Shown here: positions 47,450 to 55,831 of the stretch, in pieces | How the letters are laid out: each line of letters opens with the position of its first letter | Numbering within the stretch: the stretch's first letter is position 1 | Origin: Prevotella jejuni | Lineage (GTDB): Bacteria > Bacteroidota > Bacteroidia > Bacteroidales > Bacteroidaceae | Length of the DNA: 64,000 bases | NCBI RefSeq assembly: GCF_900187995.1 | Contig: NZ_FZNZ01000013.1 | Location: forward strand, 40,710-104,709 | Direction of reading: 5' to 3' | Program-made: the position numbers and the translations under genes | The notes under the pieces: generated by a model | Database searches by the model: none | What the model was told of the DNA's origin: nothing | The model's input: the letters and a program-made list of their open reading frames with translations, nothing else

Positions 47450-48256
47450 ATGCTAAAGTTTTTATCGTTTGGCAGCGGTAGTAGTGGTAATTGCTATCTT
47501 TTGTTTACTGACACAGATTGTCTTATGATAGATTGCGGGGTCGGTATTCGCACGCTAAAGAAGCATTTCCACAATTACGGACTGCAATTAAAAATGGTTC
47601 ATAATATGCTCATTACCCACGATCACGCTGACCATGTTAAGTCGGTTGGGTCGGTAAGTGGTGATTTGCAACTACCTGTATATACAACAGAAAAAGTTCA
47701 TTCGGGGATTAGCCAAAACTGGTGTGTGAGGCGAAAAGTAGATGCGCAGTTCGTTAGATACTTGGAGAAAGGAGAAGAGAAACTTATTGGTGAGTTCAAG
47801 GTAACGCCATTTGAAGTCCCTCATGACAGTACAGACTGCGTCGGTTATTCAATAGAACATAATGGTATTAGGTTTACGTTGATAACAGATTGTGGTCATA
47901 TAACAGAGGAGATAGCTCACTTTATTTCCATTTCTAATTACTTAGTGATCGAAGCTAATCATGAACCGGAGAAATTAATAGCTGGTCCTTATCCACGACA
48001 CTTGAAAGAGCGCATTAGTGGACCTAATGGTCATTTAAGTAATGAGGCCTGTGCACAAGCACTTGTAGAGAACGCCTCTCCCATATTACACCATGTTTGG
48101 CTGTGCCATCTGAGTGATGAAAACAATCATCCAGAGTTAGCTAAGAAGACAATTGAGACTGTTTTGCGAGACAGTGGAATAGTTGTTGGGAAGGATTTTA
48201 TGGTCGAAGTCTTGAAACGAAAGATACCGAGTGAGTTGTACGAGCTCAATCCTTAA
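47450..48256 (+). CDS. MBL-fold metallohydrolase (YycJ/WalJ-like)
   Basis: 268 aa. The metallo-beta-lactamase signature THDHADH is at about residues 57-63, with later metal ligands in PHDSTD, ITDCGH and HLSDENNHPE. LSFGSGSSGNCYLL at the start is typical of the YycJ subgroup, small exonuclease-like hydrolases. It is monocistronic, with its own promoter; function in Bacteroidetes is not settled. Confidence 0.9.
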   Translation: MLKFLSFGSGSSGNCYLLFTDTDCLMIDCGVGIRTLKKHFHNYGLQLKMVHNMLITHDHADHVKSVGSVSGDLQLPVYTTEKVHSGISQNWCVRRKVDAQFVRYLEKGEEKLIGEFKVTPFEVPHDSTDCVGYSIEHNGIRFTLITDCGHITEEIAHFISISNYLVIEANHEPEKLIAGPYPRHLKERISGPNGHLSNEACAQALVENASPILHHVWLCHLSDENNHPELAKKTIETVLRDSGIVVGKDFMVEVLKRKIPSELYELNP

Positions 48257-48391
48257 AGGGTACATCATTATCGACTATAATCATCGTACTCGTATGTAAA
48301 TCAATAGATTTCGTCTTTGTGCATAAAAGAAAAGCATTATGATGATAGCATTTTTTAACTAATTAAATGTGTAATTATTCCAAAATACTTG

Positions 48392-48399
48392 TAACTTTG
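48392..48399 (+). promoter_or_regulatory. -7 box for rubredoxin
   Basis: TAACTTTG, with only a TGTG at 48368-48371 as a weak -33 match (20-base spacer). The leader of about 47 bases is A/T-rich. Confidence 0.55.
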
Positions 48400-48452
48400 C
48401 ACACGATATAATTCAAAATAACAATATTCTTAAACATTATAAACAAAGCATT

Positions 48453-48617
48453 ATGAAGAAGTACGAATGCAATACATGTGGTTATATCTATGACCCAGAG
48501 GTTGGAGACCCAGATAGTGGCATTGAGCCAGGTACAGCATTTGAGGATATCCCAGATGATTGGGTATGCCCTCTATGTGGTGTTGGTAAGGATGATTTCA
48601 GTCCAGTTGAGGATTAA
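48453..48617 (+). CDS. Rubredoxin
   Basis: 54 aa. The single iron is bound by Cys6, Cys9 (YECNTCGY) and Cys39, Cys42 (VCPLCGV). The conserved YDP (13-15), [14 protein letters not shown] (24-37) and acidic tail are all present, so the protein is complete. Rubredoxin passes single electrons, usually to oxygen- or peroxide-reducing enzymes in anaerobes, which fits the oxidative-stress needs of this organism. It is monocistronic and ends at a hairpin terminator. Confidence 0.97.
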   Translation: MKKYECNTCGYIYDPEVGDPDSGIEPGTAFEDIPDDWVCPLCGVGKDDFSPVED

Positions 48618-48639
48618 TCAAACTATAATGATAGAATAC

Positions 48640-48672
48640 AAGGCCTGCTCATTTTTATGGGTGGGCCTTTTC
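48640..48672 (+). terminator. Terminator after rubredoxin
   Basis: AAGGCCTGCTCA pairs with TGGGTGGGCCTT with two non-standard pairs, followed by TTTTC. It lies 22 bases after the stop. Confidence 0.7.
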
Positions 48673-48689
48673 TGTAGCTAAAAAAAGAC

Positions 48690-49215
48690 TCAATGGGAGG
48701 GTAGGGAAGCATGAAAACAAGCTTGCTCCTATTTATACTTACATCTATACAACAGAACAGGAGTAGCCGATAAGACAATCAGGAGAACTGTTGTTCAGCA
48801 TGTTCTTTTGTAATATCTTTTCCTTCCTTGTTTTGAGTATATGCCTAACAACGTTCGAGACAAGGCTTATCAACACTGCAGAAGACGCCTTTCTTATATG
48901 TTGTTAACGCCCTTCAAGAACTTAATTAGACGTCTCTGACTTTGGCGTATACATAACCCACTGATGTAGTGCACTATATATTGAATGCATAGATGTTGTT
49001 GTCCACTTTATTTATAAGTAAAAACACCATCGTACATGTAAATATATTTGATAATACATACAGGTTAGTTTAATGGTTATTACGTTCATAATAAGATATA
49101 GGAAAAAGCACAAGTAAAACTAAAAAACAAGCAAATATAAGCTCTGTAATCGCTTGTATATAGGCTGATAAGAAAGAAATACCGTTTCTAAAAGACTTAA
49201 TCGAGAAAAAAAAGT
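48690..49215. repeat. Intergenic region with GGCGTC-type repeat, copy C
   Basis: No gene is supported. 48875-48940 has GAAGACGCCTTTCTT and GTTGTTAACGCCCTTC; on the minus strand it reads GAAGGGCGTTAACAACAT, shared with copy A at 22137-22152. The remainder up to the 66-bp array is AT-rich. A long minus-strand open frame here (49070-49606) runs through the repeat array and is not credible. Confidence 0.55.
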
Positions 49216-49219
49216 TATC

Positions 49220-49400
49220 TTTGCAGAAGATAAGCTGTATTCGGCAAATTAGAAGCAAGCTTCTTTTGCGCTCATTTGCATTATCTTTGCAGAAAATAAG
49301 CTGCACTCGGCAAAATGGAAGCAAGCTTCCTTTGCGCTCGTTTGCATTATTTTTGCAGAAGATAAGCTGCATTCGGCAAAATGGAAACAAGCTACATTTA
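49220..49400. repeat. Second array of the 66-bp repeat, about 2.7 copies
   Basis: Units begin at 49220, 49286 and 49352, again exactly 66 bases apart and in the same orientation as the array upstream of tamL. They keep AAGCTG, TCGGCAAA and TTTGCATTAT. The dyad reads AGAAGC-AA-GCTTCT in unit 1 and GGAAGC-AA-GCTTCC in unit 2, differing from the first array by paired changes; unit 3 has lost it. The array ends about 70 bases before the DMP19-like gene. Confidence 0.9.
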
Positions 49401-49471
49401 GTTGTTTGAAGACTGTCTTTCTCTGCCGATACTTGCACAGCTCTTAGATTTGTATAACAAAAGATATAACA

Positions 49472-49981
49472 ATGATTGACGTCAAAGTAAAAGATAGCGA
49501 TATACGCAAAGCCGTTGAAGAAGGAATGGACAGTTTTGTTCAGGTCTTTGTTGATGCCATTGGCAATGCAATAGATAACAAACTGACATTGGAAGCTATG
49601 CAGCAACTAAATGCTGACCAGATAACATTGTTGGCGTGGAGTTATCTGCATCAGGAGGTGATGGATGGCGGCTATGTCCAGTTGATATACAATGGTTATG
49701 GTGCTTTTATCTTCAAAAACCCTTTTGCCGTAGCAATGCGCAACTGGGGAATTCGTGAGCTATACACACACATTCGTCACGGAAAGAAATATTACGAAAA
49801 GTATCACGAGGCGATTGAAGCTGTTGAATCTGATGAAGATTTCATGGCTTTATATGAACAGATGCCTGAATTTGACGAGTTTGATGATGAGTTTGTGGTC
49901 AATGAAGAACGTTGGTGTGCAATGATTGCAGCCTATATCGATGACCATATTGAGAATTTTGCAACAATTGAAAATGAATAA
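49472..49981 (+). CDS. DMP19-like (DUF4375) protein
   Basis: 169 aa, acidic. The central [20 protein letters not shown] (about 57-76) matches the DUF4375/DMP19 signature EVxNGGFxQ-Y/F-xN. In Neisseria, DMP19 is a DNA-mimic protein that antagonises a repressor; whether this relative does so is unknown. The C-terminal 60 residues are strongly acidic (DEFDDEF). The gene overlaps smpB by 8 bases, suggesting coupled expression. Confidence 0.72.
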   Translation: MIDVKVKDSDIRKAVEEGMDSFVQVFVDAIGNAIDNKLTLEAMQQLNADQITLLAWSYLHQEVMDGGYVQLIYNGYGAFIFKNPFAVAMRNWGIRELYTHIRHGKKYYEKYHEAIEAVESDEDFMALYEQMPEFDEFDDEFVVNEERWCAMIAAYIDDHIENFATIENE

Positions 49982-50453
49982 GGAACAACAAGAGAAAAGA
50001 AAGAAATCACCTGTACAGATAAGAAATAAGAAAGCTTCTTTTGAGTATTTCTTCGTTGATACTTACACAGCAGGTATTGCTCTTACTGGTACGGAGATAA
50101 AGTCTATACGTGCTGGTAAGGCTTCGTTGGTTGATTCTTACTGCTATATAACAAAAGGTGAAATGTGGGTTCAGGGGATGAACATATCTCCTTATTTCTA
50201 TGGTTCGTATGCCAATCATGAGGCAAAACGTCCTCGTAAACTCCTATTGAACCGAAAAGAAATACGCAACCTTGAAGCCGATTTAAAGACTCCGGGTTTC
50301 ACTATTATTCCAACACTTATCTTTATTGATGAGAACGGACGAGCAAAGGTTGACATTGCCTTAGCAAGAGGTAAGAAAGAATACGACAAACGACAGACAC
50401 TAAAAGAGAAGGAGGACCGACGAGAAATGGATCGGGCAAAGAAGCACTATTAA
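49974..50453 (+). CDS. smpB: SsrA-binding protein SmpB
   Basis: 159 aa from the ATG at 49974, which overlaps the preceding stop. Family segments are [57 protein letters not shown] and the basic C-terminal tail [14 protein letters not shown], which enters the ribosomal decoding centre. SmpB delivers tmRNA to stalled ribosomes. metH follows after 7 bases. The tmRNA gene was not seen in this window. Confidence 0.96.
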   Translation: MNKEQQEKRKKSPVQIRNKKASFEYFFVDTYTAGIALTGTEIKSIRAGKASLVDSYCYITKGEMWVQGMNISPYFYGSYANHEAKRPRKLLLNRKEIRNLEADLKTPGFTIIPTLIFIDENGRAKVDIALARGKKEYDKRQTLKEKEDRREMDRAKKHY

Positions 50454-50460
50454 AAAGGTA

Positions 50461-53205
50461 ATGAAGTTAAGGGATAACATTAAAGATAGGATACTGATTT
50501 TAGATGGTGCTATGGGCACTATGATTCAAGGATATAACTTGACGGAGAAGGATTTCCGTGGTGACCTTGAACTTTTACAGATGCTCAATTATCAGGGTAA
50601 TAATGATATGCTGAATCTATCACGCCCTGATATTATAGAGGAAATTCATCGTAGATATTTAGAGGCCGGAGCAGATATTATCAGTACAAATACCTTTTCT
50701 GCACAGCGTGTTTCGCAGGCAGATTATCACATGGAGAGTTTCTCCCGTGATATAGCCTTTGCTGGAGCAAAGTTTGCACGTAAGTGTGCTGATGAATTTT
50801 CAACCATCGATAAACCTCGTTTTGTTGCAGGAAGTATTGGTCCTACGAACAAGACTTGTTCGATGTCGCCTGATGTAAGCGACCCTGCTAAGCGTGACCT
50901 TACGTATGATGCACTCTTTGATGCTTATAGCGAGCAGGTTGCAGCGATGATAGAAGGGGGAATTGATGCTATTTTGATTGAGACTATCTTTGACACGCTT
51001 AATGCTAAAGTAGCAATTGATGCGTCATTGTCTGAAATGAAGAAGGCGGGTGTCGATTTACCTATTATGCTGTCAGTGACCATTACCGACCTGTCTGGAA
51101 GAACGCTTAGTGGTCAGACACTCGATGCTTTCCTTGCATCAGTATCGTCTTATCCTATCTTTTCTGTTGGTCTTAACTGTTCGTTCGGAGCAGAACAGAT
51201 GCGCCCTTATTTGAAGGAGTTAGCTACTAAAGCACCTTATTATATAAGCATCCATCCAAATGCAGGTCTGCCAAACTCGATGGGGGAATATGATGAAACA
51301 GCAGAAATCATGGTGCCACAGATGGCTTCATTCGTGGATGAAGGGCTTGTGAATATCATTGGTGGCTGTTGTGGAACAACGGAAGAGTTCATTGCAGGCT
51401 ACGTAAAAGTTGTTGAAGGAAAGAAACCTCATATACCTGTTGATGCACCAAAGGAGATGATTCTCTCTGGACTTGAGCAGTTCCGATTGACCCCAGAAAT
51501 ATCATTTGTAAACGTTGGTGAACGTTGTAATGTTGCAGGAAGCCGTAAGTTCCTTCGCTTAGTCAAAGAAAAGAACTACGAGGAGGCGCTGACAATTGCT
51601 CGCAAACAGGTGGATGATGGTGCGTTGGTACTGGATATCAATATGGACGACGGTCTGTTGGAGGCAAAAGATGAGATGGCTCATTTCGTCAATATGATTT
51701 CATCAGAACCAGAGATTGCTCGTGTTCCATTGATGATTGACTCATCTGATTGGGAGGTAGTTGTATCTGCTTTGAAGTGTGTACAGGGTAAGGCAATTGT
51801 CAACTCTATTTCTTTGAAAGAAGGTGAAGAGGTATTTATTCGCCACGCAAAGGATGTGCTACGCTTTGGTGCAGCTGTTGTTGTGATGTGCTTTGATGAA
51901 GAGGGACAGGCAACAAGCTATGAGCGTCGTATCGAGATAGCTGAAAGAGCTTATAAGATTCTTACCGAGAAAGTGGGTTTCCCACCTCAGGATATTATCT
52001 TCGACCCTAATATTCTTGCTATTTGTACGGGTATGAAGGAGCATAACAGCTATGCTGTCGATTTCATCCGTGCAACGGAATGGATAAAGAAGAACCTACC
52101 TGGTGCGCACGTTAGTGGTGGTGTAAGTAACCTTTCATTTAGTTTCCGAGGTAATAACTATATCCGTGAGGCTATGCATGCCGTCTTCCTTTATCATGCT
52201 ATTCAGGTGGGTATGGACTTTGGCATTGTCAATCCAGCTACCAAAGTGACATACGCCGATATACCAGAAGACCATCTGAAGATAATTGAAGACGTTGTTC
52301 TGGATAGGGTAGAAGGAGCCGACGAACTACTGATAGAATTAGCTAACAAGATTCTTGAGGAAAAAGAAGCACAAAAGAATGGGGGTGCTACACAGGAAAT
52401 AGCGCAGGAAGCATGGCGTAATGACATTTTGGAAGATAGATTAAAATATGCACTGCGCAAAGGTATTTCAACCTATTTGAATGAGGATATTCATGAAGCA
52501 TTGGGGAAGTATCCACACGCTGTGAATATTATTGAAGGTCCTTTGATGCAGGGTATGAATGAAGTAGGCGACTTGTTTGGTGCTGGTAAGATGTTCTTAC
52601 CACAGGTTGTCAAGACTGCCCGCACAATGAAAGATGCTGTAGCTATCCTTCAACCTCATATTGAAAAGGAGAAGGTAGACGGTAAGGCTATTGCAGGAAA
52701 GGTGCTATTGGCTACAGTAAAGGGCGATGTACACGATATTGGAAAGAATATTGTGGGTGTTGTGATGGCTTGTAACAACTATGAAGTAATTGATTTGGGT
52801 GTTATGGTGCCAGCTGACCAGATTATTAAGAAAGCCAAGGAAGAGAATGTAGACATGATTGGACTGTCTGGCCTCATTACACCAAGTCTTCAGGAAATGG
52901 TAAATAGTGTTGTAGCTTTTAAGGAAGCAGGACTGAACATTCCTGTTATGATTGGTGGCGCAACAACTTCTCAACTTCATGTTGCACTGAAGATAGCCCC
53001 ATTATACGATGCTCCAGTTGTATGGGTTAAAGACGCTTCTGTCAATCCTTCCATAGCAGCAGCACTGCTTAATGACAAAGAGCGTGAACATTTCTGCAAA
53101 GAGTTAGATGCAACATACGAGAAACTCCGTGCAGGTTATAAAGAAGAACAACAAAAGGTAATGTCTTTAAGTAAGGCAAGAGAGAATAAACTAAACCTTT
53201 TTTAA
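50461..53205 (+). CDS. metH: Cobalamin-dependent methionine synthase lacking the activation domain
   Basis: 914 aa against about 1,200 in E. coli. Present are the homocysteine domain (1-320, zinc cysteines in GLNCSFG about 239 and GGCCG about 301), the methyltetrahydrofolate domain (about 345-610) and the cobalamin domain (about 650-895) with DVHDIGKN, whose His is the lower axial ligand. The C-terminal SAM-binding reactivation domain is missing, and the end (KARENKLNLF) is a natural stop before a strong terminator. In Bacteroidetes a separate activation-domain protein normally supplies this role. Confidence 0.95.
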   Translation: MKLRDNIKDRILILDGAMGTMIQGYNLTEKDFRGDLELLQMLNYQGNNDMLNLSRPDIIEEIHRRYLEAGADIISTNTFSAQRVSQADYHMESFSRDIAFAGAKFARKCADEFSTIDKPRFVAGSIGPTNKTCSMSPDVSDPAKRDLTYDALFDAYSEQVAAMIEGGIDAILIETIFDTLNAKVAIDASLSEMKKAGVDLPIMLSVTITDLSGRTLSGQTLDAFLASVSSYPIFSVGLNCSFGAEQMRPYLKELATKAPYYISIHPNAGLPNSMGEYDETAEIMVPQMASFVDEGLVNIIGGCCGTTEEFIAGYVKVVEGKKPHIPVDAPKEMILSGLEQFRLTPEISFVNVGERCNVAGSRKFLRLVKEKNYEEALTIARKQVDDGALVLDINMDDGLLEAKDEMAHFVNMISSEPEIARVPLMIDSSDWEVVVSALKCVQGKAIVNSISLKEGEEVFIRHAKDVLRFGAAVVVMCFDEEGQATSYERRIEIAERAYKILTEKVGFPPQDIIFDPNILAICTGMKEHNSYAVDFIRATEWIKKNLPGAHVSGGVSNLSFSFRGNNYIREAMHAVFLYHAIQVGMDFGIVNPATKVTYADIPEDHLKIIEDVVLDRVEGADELLIELANKILEEKEAQKNGGATQEIAQEAWRNDILEDRLKYALRKGISTYLNEDIHEALGKYPHAVNIIEGPLMQGMNEVGDLFGAGKMFLPQVVKTARTMKDAVAILQPHIEKEKVDGKAIAGKVLLATVKGDVHDIGKNIVGVVMACNNYEVIDLGVMVPADQIIKKAKEENVDMIGLSGLITPSLQEMVNSVVAFKEAGLNIPVMIGGATTSQLHVALKIAPLYDAPVVWVKDASVNPSIAAALLNDKEREHFCKELDATYEKLRAGYKEEQQKVMSLSKARENKLNLF

Positions 53206-53225
53206 TAAGTCTAAAAGCTTTCTGT

Positions 53226-53295
53226 ATAGACAGAATGACATAGTTTTAAGAACCTTATTAACTATGTCATTCTGTCTATTTTTTATTTTTTTTCT
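53226..53295 (+). terminator. Strong terminator after metH
   Basis: A 20-bp perfect stem (53226-53245 with 53260-53279), a 14-base loop and a long T-rich tract. It isolates metH from the downstream leader. Confidence 0.88.
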
Positions 53296-53303
53296 TGATT
53301 CGC

Positions 53304-53334
53304 TTTGATATTTTAATCTTTTTTGTTACTTTTG
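53304..53334 (+). promoter_or_regulatory. Promoter of the CT-repeat leader
   Basis: TTTG at 53304-53307, a 19-base spacer and TACTTTTG at 53327-53334: a full consensus pair, and the only one between the metH terminator and the fimbrillin-type gene. Confidence 0.75.
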
Positions 53335-53358
53335 CGTCCGAATTAGGGATTAATCACG

Positions 53359-53541
53359 ATGATACAAGCAATAAATAATAATTTTAATAAGCGTAGCACT
53401 TTGCAAAACAAAGGTGTTCGCCATGCTATTGCTGTATCTAATTCATTGATGGACGAGAGTAAAAAAGTTGAAAAAAAGATAGTAAATTATTTGGTAGTTC
53501 CAAATAATTTTGTACTCTCTCTCTCTCTCTCTCTCTCATAG
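53359..53541 (+). CDS. Short leader reading frame ending in a (CT)n tract
   Basis: 60 aa, starting 24 bases after the -7 box. No family is recognised; residues 5-45 are basic. The last codons alternate Leu and Ser because they lie in an uninterrupted CT tract (53515-53537, 11.5 units), and a stop follows immediately. One extra CT unit would shift the frame so that it stays open through the terminator to 53665, giving about 103 aa. In the third frame it stops after a few codons. It may be a regulatory leader peptide and not a functional protein. Confidence 0.5.
   Translation: MIQAINNNFNKRSTLQNKGVRHAIAVSNSLMDESKKVEKKIVNYLVVPNNFVLSLSLSLS
53515..53537 (+). repeat. (CT)11.5 dinucleotide tract
   Basis: A perfect 23-base CT run, the longest simple repeat in the window, inside a probable transcription unit. 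Such tracts change length by strand slippage and are typical phase-variation switches. Confidence 0.9.
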
Positions 53542-53608
53542 AGCAGGCTTAACTTATTTTTTAATTTTGTTCATACGCGCGCGAGGCTCGCCGTGTATAA
53601 CCATGGTA

Positions 53609-53647
53609 AACAAAGGACTTTTAGGAGTTTCCTTTGTTCATTTTTTA
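53609..53647 (+). terminator. Terminator between leader and fimbrillin-type genes
   Basis: AACAAAGGA (53609-53617) pairs with TCCTTTGTT (53630-53638), followed by CATTTTTTAT. A GC-rich imperfect hairpin (about 53573-53598, core GCGAGGCTCGC) lies just upstream and might act as a pause or competing structure. Confidence 0.7.
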
Positions 53648-53706
53648 TATCCCTACATGAACTGAAATAAAGCACGAAGAAATAACTATTTTAATTATTG
53701 ATAACA

Positions 53707-53934
53707 ATGAGAAAAAAGAAACTGAAAAAGGAGTATTTTGCTCCGTGGTGTACAATTACAATGGTACAGGCAGAGTGCCCCTTGCTAACGGGGTCTATTC
53801 ATGTCACTGTTAATGAGAACTCCTCAAATGATCAGAACTGGGGCTATGATAACCGGTTTGAAGGAACTCCTCATAAGAATGGTAGTAATCCTGACGATAG
53901 CTGGTTCGGAACAACGAGTGAAGTTGCTCCTTAA
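53707..53934 (+). CDS. Small peptide before a fimbrillin-type lipoprotein
   Basis: 75 aa from the ATG at 53707. A Lys-rich start (MRKKKLKKEYFAPWC) leads to a hydrophobic AECPLLTGS and an Asn/Gly/Ser-rich tail. Small proteins of this kind (basic start, Y-x-P motif, then LLTGS or LLAASG) are common beside surface-protein genes in Prevotella and Bacteroides but their function is unknown. It has no own consensus promoter and probably depends on readthrough from the CT-repeat leader. Confidence 0.65.
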   Translation: MRKKKLKKEYFAPWCTITMVQAECPLLTGSIHVTVNENSSNDQNWGYDNRFEGTPHKNGSNPDDSWFGTTSEVAP

Positions 53935-53974
53935 AATGACAACTAAAGCAAATTACTGTATTAAACAAAAAACA

Positions 53975-55696
53975 ATGAAAAAGAGAGTTTATTTATCGGC
54001 ACTTTTTAGTGCTATGTTTCTGATTCTTTTCTCAGCTTGTAGTAGTGACGAGAACATGGATAAAGGACAGACCGTAGATGTTGCAAAAAACATTATTTTT
54101 AACATGAACTTTGTAGATTATAATACGGGGGATTCTATTGAAGGAAAAACGCGTGCCTCACAGCCAGAATTAAGTAAAAAGCAGATTGTCCCGATGGGCG
54201 ATTTCTTTGCAGAGGTAAGTTTAGAACGCGATACAACAAAAGCATCTAAGAAGGAGCAAGCTGCAACAACACGTGCTCTTGCTGACGGAAATTACCGTGT
54301 ATATGCTTATCAAGGGAGTGTACAAAAAGGAATGATCACAGGAACAATGGCAAGTAACACTTTTACTCCAGACGGAGGTATTGATGGAATGTCACTTTTA
54401 CCTGGCACCTATACTTTTATTTGTGTAAATGATGGCATTGATGTCTCAGGCAGTCTTTGGAAAGTATCACAATCTGATATTGAGAAGGCTAGAATAGGTG
54501 TCGCTGAAAATGTAAATATCGCAACTTCTCCCAAATTACAAAAAGTAACTTTTGATATGAAGCATGTTGGCTGTCGCATTAGACCAGAAATAGATGCTGA
54601 AGGTTACAGAGCATTGGGGATACAAGCTACACTTTCTTCTGTCAATGACATTCCGCAGCAGGTTATGTTTGACCCTGCTACTCGTGCTTATTCATATGGG
54701 AATACAGCAGCGTTCTCTGCAAATATAAATAATGATTATACTTATGTATATATGTGGCCAAGAAAATATTTGTACGTTTGTCCTGGAGCCAAAATCGCAG
54801 ACTTTAAGATGACTCTTAACAGCGGAATGGGATTCAATATCCCTATTACAAACAAACGAACCTGGACATTTAGTAATCAAACAATGATGCAAGAAAATGG
54901 TTCTTATATACTCCACATCACATTGAAATACAACTATATTTACCTCTACAGTGATGGTACAACTGGCCAGTATACCGATGCAGATTTTTCTTCCCATACC
55001 CCAGTCGGTATGGTTGTAAGTAGAAGTAAGCGACTAGCTATAGCTTTAAAGGATGCGGCACATTGGAATGATGCTGGTGGGACTGGATATTTCTGGAGTA
55101 CTCTAAATGAACAAAGTAATCCTAATACAAGTACTGTACTGAACAATCATTTAAATGATTTTAATGGTGAAGATTATAGTTATTCTTCAACTTATGCAAA
55201 AAATGGTGTCCTGCGTGCTAATGATGCTGTCAACTTTCCAGCTTTCCATAAGGCTGCAACTTATGATGCTGGTGTTACGCTGACGGGAGGTCTCAGTAAT
55301 CATAAATGGTTCTTACCTACAATTGCAGAGTGGGATCTTTATGTGAAGAACCTAAGGCTATCTAATAGGCAGTTTGCAGAACCTTCTACTGATTGGAAAT
55401 CAACTGCCGACGAGTTTGGCTTTAAGCGTGGAGGTGGAGAACCTTTGTATCATCTTGAAAAGACACTTCCTATAGGTACCCCAAGTTTGGTTTATGGTGG
55501 TAGGTATATGTCTGCATCTGAATATTCAACAAATGATTATTTTGCTATGAAGATTAATGTTACGGCAAGTCACATCAACCCTTGGACTTCAGATGTAACA
55601 TATTATTATAGCTTAGACGGTTCATATGATGCACCAAAGAATAATGCATTTGGTTTTATTTCTTTTGTAGCTATTCGTCCATTTATTCACTATTAA
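53975..55696 (+). CDS. Fimbrillin-type surface lipoprotein
   Basis: 573 aa from the ATG at 53975, which begins a lipoprotein signal (lipobox FSAC, Cys20). The long in-frame extension upstream overlaps the peptide gene in another frame and is not real. Residues 30-320 are a beta-rich fimbrillin-like region with TRA sites that could be Arg-gingipain-type or other maturation sites. The C-terminal 250 residues resemble the FISUMP/lectin-like domain (WFLPTIAEWDLY, then VAIRPF at the end) of Bacteroidales pilus tip proteins. Likely an accessory or tip pilin, by similarity. Confidence 0.78.
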   Translation: MKKRVYLSALFSAMFLILFSACSSDENMDKGQTVDVAKNIIFNMNFVDYNTGDSIEGKTRASQPELSKKQIVPMGDFFAEVSLERDTTKASKKEQAATTRALADGNYRVYAYQGSVQKGMITGTMASNTFTPDGGIDGMSLLPGTYTFICVNDGIDVSGSLWKVSQSDIEKARIGVAENVNIATSPKLQKVTFDMKHVGCRIRPEIDAEGYRALGIQATLSSVNDIPQQVMFDPATRAYSYGNTAAFSANINNDYTYVYMWPRKYLYVCPGAKIADFKMTLNSGMGFNIPITNKRTWTFSNQTMMQENGSYILHITLKYNYIYLYSDGTTGQYTDADFSSHTPVGMVVSRSKRLAIALKDAAHWNDAGGTGYFWSTLNEQSNPNTSTVLNNHLNDFNGEDYSYSSTYAKNGVLRANDAVNFPAFHKAATYDAGVTLTGGLSNHKWFLPTIAEWDLYVKNLRLSNRQFAEPSTDWKSTADEFGFKRGGGEPLYHLEKTLPIGTPSLVYGGRYMSASEYSTNDYFAMKINVTASHINPWTSDVTYYYSLDGSYDAPKNNAFGFISFVAIRPFIHY

Positions 55697-55768
55697 TTAT
55701 ATTTTCGTTGTTCTGAATTATCTAGAATAGCAGTAACTATTTTTAATAACATCAATAAAATTATCACC

Positions 55769-55802
55769 CCTCCGCAAGTTTAAGGTCTCCGGCTTGCGGA
55801 GG
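55769..55802 (+). promoter_or_regulatory. Hairpin in front of an HU-like gene
   Basis: CCTCCGCAAG (55769-55778) pairs perfectly with CTTGCGGAGG (55793-55802). No T-tract follows on the plus strand, so it is either a weak terminator of the lipoprotein gene or a 5' UTR element of the HU-like gene 30 bases on. Confidence 0.5.
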
Positions 55803-55831
55803 TTAACAAGAGGAGCCCCCTTAATAACAAT

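Noticed and set aside
49070..49606. 178-aa minus-strand frame
   Set aside because: Its middle is the second 66-bp array and its start overlaps the DMP19-like gene in antisense; no domain or promoter.
50454..50460. Cobalamin riboswitch before metH
   Set aside because: Only 7 bases separate smpB and metH, too short for any riboswitch.
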